This document shows, piece by piece, positions 1-4,887 of a DNA stretch of 5,045 nucleotides. The notes beneath the pieces were generated by a model. It made no database searches. It was not told where the DNA came from and saw only the letters and a program-made list of their open reading frames with translations. Numbering within the stretch: position 1 is the first letter of the stretch; the number at the start of each line of letters is the position of its first letter. The translations under genes and the position numbers were made by a program. This stretch comes from Planctomycetaceae bacterium (GTDB lineage Bacteria; Planctomycetota; Planctomycetia; Pirellulales; Thermoguttaceae): positions 1 through 5,045 of the forward strand of contig JAITQV010000531.1 in assembly GCA_031288765.1 (NCBI GenBank), written 5' to 3'.

Positions 1-30
1 GAGATTATGATTGTGTTGATTGATAATCTC
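1..30. repeat. 8-bp inverted repeat at the left edge
   Basis: GAGATTAT (1-8) and ATAATCTC (23-30) are exact reverse complements separated by 14 nt. The repeat sits directly before the hairpin chain that starts at 31. It could be the end of a terminator for a gene left of the window, or the outer part of the same repeat element. The window edge prevents a decision, and there is no T-run after it. Confidence 0.45.
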
Positions 31-197
31 ATCCCTGCGGGATTTTGGGGAGGAGGGGGGCATCCGATCCGTAGGTTGCGCTTCGCTCCACCTACGGTTA
101 TGCACATCACACCCCTAGCGGGGTTAAGATTCCGGTTTCCGTGCAGAAACCGACATTAGTCGGCTGACGCCGACGCAATCGTTCGGCGAGCGATTGC
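31..197. repeat. Chain of six consecutive short hairpins, probable dispersed intergenic repeat element
   Basis: Six inverted repeats follow one another almost without gaps. They are ATCCC/GGGAT (31-35/39-43), CCGTAGGT/ACCTACGG (69-76/90-97, with an inner GCG/CGC at 78-80/84-86), ACCCC/GGGGT (111-115/120-124), CGGTTTC/GAAACCG (133-139/146-152), GTCGGC/GCCGAC (159-164/169-174), and a 10-bp stem with one T-G wobble (175-184/188-197, loop GGC). All but the last are perfect. The block is clearly more GC-rich than the rest of the window. The second hairpin, with its GCGCTTCGC core, resembles hairpin-rich intergenic repeats that recur in planctomycete and Bacteroidetes genomes. That is from memory and not verified. 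The block is open in one forward frame from 1 to 159, but that frame simply reads through the hairpins and is not called as a gene. It could be a mobile REP-like element or a structured transcript. Confidence 0.65.
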
Positions 198-264
198 CTA
201 CTTATGAATTGTTAATCGCAAGATAGGCGAATGATTGCCAACCTTGTGATTAACTTTGAGAGAA

Positions 265-289
265 AACAGATTACATGTTGTGATCTGTT
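265..289 (+). promoter_or_regulatory. 11-bp hairpin in the leader of the DUF1559 gene
   Basis: AACAGATTACA (265-275) pairs with TGTGATCTGTT (279-289) around a 3-nt loop, giving 11 pairs with one T-G wobble. It lies 21 nt upstream of the ribosome binding site. A T-run (301-306) follows only after 11 nt, so it is not a canonical terminator. It may be an operator dyad or an mRNA leader structure controlling the downstream gene. The structure is plain in the sequence; the function is inferred. Confidence 0.5.
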
Positions 290-310
290 AAATATTAACC
301 TTTTTTCTTT

Positions 311-316
311 AAGGAG
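311..316 (+). promoter_or_regulatory. Strong Shine-Dalgarno AAGGAG that decides the DUF1559 start
   Basis: AAGGAG lies 7 nt upstream of the ATG at 324. The alternative in-frame ATG at 231 has no such site and falls inside a degenerate repeat copy (226-239). The next in-frame ATG, at 384, also has no such site. This fixes the start at 324. Confidence 0.8.
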
Positions 317-323
317 AAAAAAA

Positions 324-1448
324 ATGAGTGATTGTTTATTTAACCTTGTGCCGTTCTTAACGGCAATCCTGATAGCATCTTTTATGCTATTAACCTTGTT
401 GTATGCCGGCGGTAATTTCCGTTCGAAAGTTCGTCGAACAGGATATCGAAACGGGTTTACGCTGGTGGAGTTACTGGTGGTAATTGCGATTATCGGAGTG
501 TTAATCGCATTACTGTTACCCGCTGTTCAAGCCGCACGCGAAGCCGCAAGACGAATGTCGTGTTCCAATAACATGAAACAAATTGGAATCGCCTTGCACA
601 ATTATCACGACTCCCACAACAGTTTACCCTTTGGTTCGTTGAGTTTGCAATTGCTCGGTAGTGGTAAGATAAATGAATGGGGTTGGCCGGAGTGGCCAAA
701 CCTTGCTGTATTTATACTTCCTTTTAATGAGCAACTATCACTTTATGAAAATTTTTATGAAATCCAAAAAGTCTCAAATAATACAAGCCAACAACCCTAT
801 CAAAGTAACACAGCAACACTTTTTGCTCCTGTTGCCGATAAATATGTTTCAGGTTATCTTTGCCCCAGCGATCTTCAAGGCGGTAAGATTACAGATGGTA
901 ATATTATCGGGTACAGTACCAATGCGGGAGCAGCGTTTAAAACAAATTATCTTCCCTTTTACTCCGGTTACCAAAAAAGCCACGAACAACTTCGTATTGA
1001 CGAATCTTCAGGGTGGAATCCGTTTTATAAAACAGCATTTGGAGTTACGTATGGAGCCAATTTTTCGGAAATTCTTGATGGATTAAGCAACACAACAATT
1101 ATGGCTGAATATTTAACCGGATTGAGCGATGACAGCATGTTTGGGTGGCCATTTACAAGCCGTCCCGGATCGCAATATCTTTATCCCGTTACATCGCCTA
1201 ATAGTTCCGTTCGCGATTTATCGCACAATATTCCGGAATTTTGTGCCGGAGATATTAGTCAAGGATTTCCGTGTTCTCTCGCGAGCAGTGACGGCGAAAA
1301 TACCGTAACAAGCCGCAGTAAACATCCCGGCGGCGTTAGCAGTTTAAACGGTGATGCCAGTGTTAAATTTCTTAATAATACGACAGAGGTTTATCTCTTT
1401 CGAAAGATGGTTTATATGGCAACCGACAGTAAAACGGATTTTCCATAA
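324..1448 (+). CDS. DUF1559 family pseudopilin-like protein with prepilin N-terminal methylation motif
   Basis: Predicted to be a 374-residue envelope protein processed by prepilin peptidase. The type IV pilin-like cleavage site is RNG|FTLVE, with G44 before F45 and the conserved Glu at position 5 of the mature chain (E49). A hydrophobic helix and PAVQAAREAARR follow, as in the planctomycete DUF1559 family (Pfam PF07596, formerly SBP_bac_10). Other family landmarks are LCPSD at 179-183, DGLSNT at 252-257 and SKHPGG around 332-337, then a NGDASVKFL segment near the C-terminus. Length is normal for the family, whose role is unknown; a pseudopilin or surface function is inferred. The odd point is the N-terminus. 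Before the cleavage site there are 44 residues with an extra hydrophobic stretch (about residues 8-28), where most relatives have a short basic leader. The start at 324 is chosen for its strong ribosome binding site. The lipoprotein gene follows after 65 nt and is probably in the same operon. Confidence 0.9.
   Translation: MSDCLFNLVPFLTAILIASFMLLTLLYAGGNFRSKVRRTGYRNGFTLVELLVVIAIIGVLIALLLPAVQAAREAARRMSCSNNMKQIGIALHNYHDSHNSLPFGSLSLQLLGSGKINEWGWPEWPNLAVFILPFNEQLSLYENFYEIQKVSNNTSQQPYQSNTATLFAPVADKYVSGYLCPSDLQGGKITDGNIIGYSTNAGAAFKTNYLPFYSGYQKSHEQLRIDESSGWNPFYKTAFGVTYGANFSEILDGLSNTTIMAEYLTGLSDDSMFGWPFTSRPGSQYLYPVTSPNSSVRDLSHNIPEFCAGDISQGFPCSLASSDGENTVTSRSKHPGGVSSLNGDASVKFLNNTTEVYLFRKMVYMATDSKTDFP
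349..390. repeat. Two hairpins inside the first 23 codons of the DUF1559 gene
   Basis: TGCCGTT (349-355) pairs perfectly with AACGGCA (359-365) around CTT. ATAGCAT (372-378) pairs perfectly with ATGCTAT (384-390) around CTTTT. The pair is bracketed by a direct repeat TTAACCTTGT at 340-349 and 390-399. All of this lies in the atypical N-terminal extension, upstream of the conserved prepilin motif. It may be an inserted repeat that was translated into the gene, or an mRNA structure affecting early elongation; neither is proven. Confidence 0.5.
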
Positions 1449-1502
1449 AAAATTACAGGAATACCACACGGGAATTATTATCATAAATCATCTGTTACAG
1501 AA

Positions 1503-1506
1503 GAGG
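1503..1506 (+). promoter_or_regulatory. Ribosome binding site of the lipoprotein gene
   Basis: GAGG lies 7 nt before the ATG at 1514. There is no terminator-like hairpin between 1449 and this site, which supports read-through from the DUF1559 gene. Confidence 0.55.
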
Positions 1507-1513
1507 TTAAATA

Positions 1514-1960
1514 ATGTTTCACTATAAATTATTTATTGTTGTGTGCTTGGCGGTTTGTTGTTTCGGTTGTTCTTCCGGTGACGGCTTGAAACGAGCAGCC
1601 GTTGAAGGAACCGTAACACTGGATAATAAACCGCTTGAAAAAGGTTTTGTGTCCTGGTTTCCGCTCAACGGCGAAGGTCCGACAGTGGGCGCCGATATTC
1701 AAAACGGAAAATACAAAATCATTAAAAAGAACGGTCCTGTTGTTGGAGAGTATCGGGTTGAAATCAAAGGACAACCGATTCCAACCGGAAAAAAGAAACC
1801 TTCGGCGATGAATCCCGCCGTTATGGAAGATGTACTTGCCGATCCCGTACCGGCGAAATATCAATCCAATAACATTATGGGGCAAATACCGGAACCTGTT
1901 CTTAAAGTAACTATTTCAACGGGAAAAAACGTTATTGATTTTCCGTTAAGTTCTCAATAA
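1514..1960 (+). CDS. Small lipoprotein, transthyretin/carboxypeptidase-regulatory-like
   Basis: A 148-residue predicted lipoprotein. The signal peptide has a basic start (HYK), a hydrophobic core (LFIVVCLAVCC) and a lipobox ending FGC, so C19 would be lipidated. Cys at -3 (C16) is less usual than Leu, but Gly at -1 is standard. The mature part begins with a Ser/Gly-rich linker and then VEGTVTLDNKPLEKG (residues 30-44), followed by NGKYKI (64-69) and GEYRVEI. This is the pattern of the small beta-sandwich found in many planctomycete lipoproteins annotated as carboxypeptidase regulatory-like or transthyretin-like. PAKYQSNN (about 114-121), towards the C-terminus, is also typical. No enzymatic residues are apparent, and binding or structural roles in the envelope are inferred. 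It lies 65 nt behind the DUF1559 gene, a pairing that recurs in this phylum, and probably shares its transcript. The assignment to the lipoprotein class is firm; the cellular function is unknown. Confidence 0.85.
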   Translation: MFHYKLFIVVCLAVCCFGCSSGDGLKRAAVEGTVTLDNKPLEKGFVSWFPLNGEGPTVGADIQNGKYKIIKKNGPVVGEYRVEIKGQPIPTGKKKPSAMNPAVMEDVLADPVPAKYQSNNIMGQIPEPVLKVTISTGKNVIDFPLSSQ

Positions 1961-1969
1961 TCAATATTG

Positions 1970-2046
1970 GGAACCTCTAAAAATTACTCGTAAGTCCTTA
2001 TTTTTCAATAACAGAAAATTAACAAAAGCGAATTTTTGGAGGTTCC
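1970..2046. repeat. 77-bp element with 16-bp terminal inverted repeats
   Basis: The 16-nt arm at 1970-1985 (GGAACCTCTAAAAATT) is the reverse complement of 2031-2046 (AATTTTTGGAGGTTCC) apart from one T-G wobble, with 45 nt between them. It starts 9 nt after the lipoprotein stop codon. As RNA it would be a long-looped hairpin that could act as a transcript end for the first two genes, although no T-run follows. Its size and terminal repeats would equally suit a MITE-like insertion. No clear target-site duplication is visible. The structure is certain; its role is not. Confidence 0.6.
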
Positions 2047-2079
2047 TTATTGTAAACTTATTGTAAACTTATTGTAATC
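2047..2079. repeat. Three tandem 11-bp repeats upstream of the HzsA-like gene
   Basis: TTATTGTAAAC occurs at 2047-2057 and 2058-2068, and with one mismatch (TTATTGTAATC) at 2069-2079. The 11-bp period is close to one helical turn, so each unit would present the same face of the DNA. The array ends 40 bp before the start codon and overlaps the possible -35 box. It may be a regulator-binding array, or simple slippage in AT-rich DNA. Confidence 0.7.
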
Positions 2080-2099
2080 TGTTGTGTATTGGTTATGAT
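2072..2099 (+). promoter_or_regulatory. Possible sigma-70-type promoter for the HzsA-like gene
   Basis: TTGTAA (2072-2077, 4 of 6 to TTGACA) and TATGAT (2094-2099, 5 of 6 to TATAAT) are separated by 16 bp. The predicted start near 2106 would leave a leader of only about 14 nt containing the ribosome binding site, which weakens the call. The -35 lies within the third 11-bp repeat, so a protein bound to the array could block or assist polymerase. Confidence 0.3.
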
Positions 2100-2107
2100 T
2101 TGTTATC

Positions 2108-2113
2108 AGGAGA
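2108..2113 (+). promoter_or_regulatory. Ribosome binding site of the HzsA-like gene
   Basis: AGGAGA lies 6 nt before the ATG at 2120, which supports this start. The following residues form a good signal peptide. Confidence 0.75.
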
Positions 2114-2119
2114 TTATTT

Positions 2120-4549
2120 ATGCGAATATTAAATTTTTGTATCGTCTTTTTGATGTTCGGTTCCGGTTTGTTTGCCAATGATACCGATTCGCTTCGGAAG
2201 GCGGTTGAATTTCTCGCAACAACCTACGGTGAACGATATTCCCAATCGGAATCGTTTTTACGGCAGTTGAACGAAAATCCCTCACAAACCGAGCTTGAAA
2301 AATTACGATTGGCAGCACTTTCGGCTCATCCGGTTTTGACGGAGAATAAACTTGTTTTCGTTGTTCGGCATCAGTATGCGCCGGATCATCACAATACGGG
2401 AACCGATTTTTTACTCGGCGAAGTCAGTGCAGAAAACTTCCGTTCCGGTGGAGCCATTCGGTTACTGGATATATCAAAACCAATTGATAATCCCAAACGA
2501 ATCATAACATTACTTGATTTACCTCACGGTGTGGCGCGAGATCTCGAAGTCCATTTTGAGGGTAATCGGATACTTTTTGCAATGCGGCGTTCTCGTGACG
2601 AAAATTTTCACATTGCTGAAATGACTCTCAATGAAAAAAACATTGGCGAATTTCGATTATTGGGAGTTGATCCCCAAGCCGCCGATTTAGATCCAATCTA
2701 TCTCCCTGATGATCGAATTGTGTTTAGTTCAACGCGGGATTTAAAATATTGCGGCTGTAATCAACATGTGCAAGCCAATCTTTTTCGAATGAATGCAGAT
2801 GGTTCCGAAGTGTGTCAAATTGGTCGCAACACGCTTTATGAATCACGTCCTTCATTATTACCGGATGGTCGGATTTTGTACGATCGATGGGAATATGTAG
2901 ATCGCCACTTCGGTCCTTCATTCGGACTCTGGACGATGTATCCCGACGGCAGGTCGCCATCGTTGTTTTATGGTAACAATGCTTGGTCTCCCGGAGCGAT
3001 TTTTGACGCACGATTCATGCCGAATATTGAGGGAAAATCCGAACAAATTGTATGTACTTTTGGTGCTTGTCATGATCGTCCCTGGGGCGCCATCGTGATT
3101 TTGAATCGTTCTCGTGGTCTTGACGGAGTGGAACCGATTTTACATTCCTGGCCCTCTGATTTGACTCCGTACATGCACAATATCCAAAATTACCATAACG
3201 GAAGGGATATTCGTCATCCGGTTGTATATCAAATTGATTTGTTTCGTAATTTACCGGTTAAGTACGAAGATCCTTTTCCATTGGATGAAGCGTTTCTGCT
3301 TTGCGCACGAACACTTAATGATAGTGAACGAACAGGTATTTTTCTAATTGATATTTTCGGAAACGAAATTCTTTTATATGAAGAACCGGATAAAGGATGT
3401 TTTGATCCGATGCCGCTTATTTCCCGAAAACGTCCGCCCAATCGTCCCGATGTTATCGATCTGTCAAAAACAACAGGAACTTTTTTTGTTGCGGATGTTT
3501 ATCAAGGCAGCGGTATGGAAAATATTCCGCGAGGAACGATTAAAACATTACGCGTGATTGAAGCACCGCCGAAACGATTTTGGACTTATCCGTTATGGGA
3601 AGGCGACACGCTTCAACGTCCTGCAATGAATTTTAATAATACGAACAATAAACGAATTCTTGGTGATATACCGGTTGAGCAAGATGGTTCTGCATTTTTT
3701 GAAGTTCCGGCGGATCGGTTTGTTTTCTTTCAAGCACTGGATGCCAATGGTATGATGGTTCAATCAATGCGTAGCGGAACATCATTGCGTCCCGGAGAAA
3801 ATACCGCATGTTTCGGCTGTCATGAAAACCGATATGGAACTCCCGTTTCGATAATCACCAAACATACTTTAGCACTTCAACGACCTCCAAGTCAACTTAA
3901 AGATTGGTATGGTCAGGAGCGGAATTTCAGCTATCGGAACGAAGTACAACCTGTTTGGGATAAATACTGTATTTCATGTCACGATTTTGGAAAAGAAGCG
4001 GAAAAATCGTTAAATTTATCCGGTGATCTTGGTTTGGTTTTTAATTTATCGTACATGGAGCTTCGCCGGCAAACATCTTTACGCTGGTATCCCGATCCTC
4101 TGGGAACACCGCCAAAGGAACTAATCAAACCTATTGATGACGGTCCGCCTGAAGTTTTACCGCCTTATACTTGGGGAGCGCATCGAAGCCGTCTGATTGA
4201 ATTTTTGCGCGGTAAACATTATAGTGTTCATTTGGACAAAGAATCATTTGATCGGGTTGTTACATGGATTGATCTCAATACCCCGTTCTACGCTGATTAT
4301 GAAACAGAATTTTCTAATCATCTTTTTGGACGTTCTCCATTAAACGATACGGAACTCAAACAAATTGTTGAATTAACGGGAGTTCACGTCAATTCGACCG
4401 CATTATTTGCCGCTGATACGGGAACCCGAATCAATTTCACCAGACCGGAACGAAGTGATTGTCTGAAAAATTTAACGGAAAATGATCCTCGTTACCATGA
4501 AGTAATAACGATTATCCGGCACGGACAAAATAAATTAGTACAAAAATAA
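2120..4549 (+). CDS. HzsA-related secreted dihaem c protein with beta-propeller
   Basis: An 809-residue precursor related to the alpha subunit of anammox hydrazine synthase and close to its length. Residues 1-19 are a signal peptide with likely cleavage GLFA|ND. About 70-400 look like a TolB/PD40-type propeller: PDDRIVFSSTRD, MNADGSEVCQIG and LPDGRILYDRWEYVDR (ending at 262), plus Cys-rich loops C211-G-C213 with H216 and C312/C317-H318-D-R-P-W-G. A middle domain (about 440-600) has ADVYQG (458-463), PRGTIK (470-475) and QDGSAFFEVP (521-530), and carries the first haem motif C564-F-G-C567-H568. A C-terminal cytochrome c domain has C617-I-S-C620-H621; H688 (WGAH), H700 and H704 are candidate distal ligands. 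Tyr at H568+4 (Y572) matches the spacing of the HzsA Tyr haem ligand. The protein should be periplasmic, with haem attached by the cytochrome c maturation system. No hzsB or hzsC is seen nearby and many planctomycetes without anammox carry such proteins, so catalysis of hydrazine synthesis is not claimed. Redox function is inferred; substrate is unknown. Confidence 0.85.
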   Translation: MRILNFCIVFLMFGSGLFANDTDSLRKAVEFLATTYGERYSQSESFLRQLNENPSQTELEKLRLAALSAHPVLTENKLVFVVRHQYAPDHHNTGTDFLLGEVSAENFRSGGAIRLLDISKPIDNPKRIITLLDLPHGVARDLEVHFEGNRILFAMRRSRDENFHIAEMTLNEKNIGEFRLLGVDPQAADLDPIYLPDDRIVFSSTRDLKYCGCNQHVQANLFRMNADGSEVCQIGRNTLYESRPSLLPDGRILYDRWEYVDRHFGPSFGLWTMYPDGRSPSLFYGNNAWSPGAIFDARFMPNIEGKSEQIVCTFGACHDRPWGAIVILNRSRGLDGVEPILHSWPSDLTPYMHNIQNYHNGRDIRHPVVYQIDLFRNLPVKYEDPFPLDEAFLLCARTLNDSERTGIFLIDIFGNEILLYEEPDKGCFDPMPLISRKRPPNRPDVIDLSKTTGTFFVADVYQGSGMENIPRGTIKTLRVIEAPPKRFWTYPLWEGDTLQRPAMNFNNTNNKRILGDIPVEQDGSAFFEVPADRFVFFQALDANGMMVQSMRSGTSLRPGENTACFGCHENRYGTPVSIITKHTLALQRPPSQLKDWYGQERNFSYRNEVQPVWDKYCISCHDFGKEAEKSLNLSGDLGLVFNLSYMELRRQTSLRWYPDPLGTPPKELIKPIDDGPPEVLPPYTWGAHRSRLIEFLRGKHYSVHLDKESFDRVVTWIDLNTPFYADYETEFSNHLFGRSPLNDTELKQIVELTGVHVNSTALFAADTGTRINFTRPERSDCLKNLTENDPRYHEVITIIRHGQNKLVQK

Positions 4550-4604
4550 TCTGGGTCATAATAAATTTCCAAAAGTTAAAAATGTAATTGAAAATGACGG
4601 TTGG

Positions 4605-4645
4605 TTACGAAATTGAATGAAACAAAATTTCATTCAATTCCGTAA
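4605..4645 (+). terminator. Long AT-rich hairpin, probable terminator of the HzsA-like gene
   Basis: The 18-nt arms at 4605-4622 (TTACGAAATTGAATGAAA) and 4628-4645 are complementary except for one A-C mismatch (4610/4640), with a 5-nt CAAAA loop. It begins 56 nt after the stop codon. No T-run follows on the plus strand, so it is not a textbook intrinsic terminator. It could protect the 3' end of the mRNA or act together with Rho. Confidence 0.5.
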
Positions 4646-4698
4646 TAGAAAAAACTAACGAACTTCATTTGGAATCGGAAACCATTCGCCACGGTTAT

Positions 4699-4728
4699 TG
4701 TTGAAATTCCAATGATTCCATTTCAACA
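4699..4728. repeat. 9-bp inverted repeat with 12-nt loop
   Basis: TGTTGAAAT (4699-4707) and ATTTCAACA (4720-4728) are exact reverse complements. The loop and inner arm contain ATTCCA twice (4706-4711 and 4715-4720). It lies in the spacer beyond the long hairpin and may be a second terminator structure, possibly for a gene on the opposite strand. No T-run adjoins it on either strand. Confidence 0.4.
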
Positions 4729-4852
4729 GAAACACATAGAGTGCCGATTCACAACGTATCTGTCTATTTTAATTTTGAATTTTTTTGTTTGGACGTACGT
4801 GTAACGTATCGCGTAATATTTTGAAGCGGTATTGCGTTTAGGTTGGGAAGGC

Positions 4853-4881
4853 AATTTATTTTTTGAGAAATTTATTTTTTG
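4853..4881. repeat. 13-bp direct repeat, T-rich
   Basis: AATTTATTTTTTG occurs identically at 4853-4865 and 4869-4881, offset by 16 bp. It lies just beyond the end of the possible minus-strand reading frame. It is probably AT-rich slippage, and no function is visible. Confidence 0.5.
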
Positions 4882-4887
4882 TTTTAA

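Larger units (their letters stand above)
4550..4887. other. Non-coding AT-rich interval with hairpins and short repeats
   Basis: No coding region with a credible start and ribosome binding site is visible on either strand. The interval holds the two inverted repeats listed separately, an 8-bp palindrome ACGTACGT (4793-4800), and a direct repeat AACGTATC (4753-4760 and 4803-4810). It also holds a pair of T-rich 13-bp repeats (4853-4881). The layout would suit a spacer between convergent genes. Confidence 0.5.

Noticed and set aside
1..159. Forward reading frame open from the window edge through the hairpin block to a TAG at about 157-159
   Set aside because: It is built almost wholly of hairpin arms, giving an Arg/Pro/His-rich low-credibility peptide. 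It is most likely spurious translation of a repeat.
231..323. Upstream in-frame ATG that would lengthen the DUF1559 protein by 31 residues
   Set aside because: It has no ribosome binding site, lies in a degenerate repeat copy and crosses the leader hairpin. The ATG at 324 has AAGGAG at ideal spacing.
673..1086. Alternative frame within the DUF1559 gene
   Set aside because: It lies entirely inside a well-supported gene with conserved motifs and shows no signal of its own.
2120..4549. Calling the HzsA-like gene true hzsA and the organism an anammox bacterium
   Set aside because: No hzsB/hzsC or other anammox genes are visible, the neighbouring DUF1559/lipoprotein pair is typical of other planctomycetes, and HzsA-related proteins occur widely outside the anammox group.
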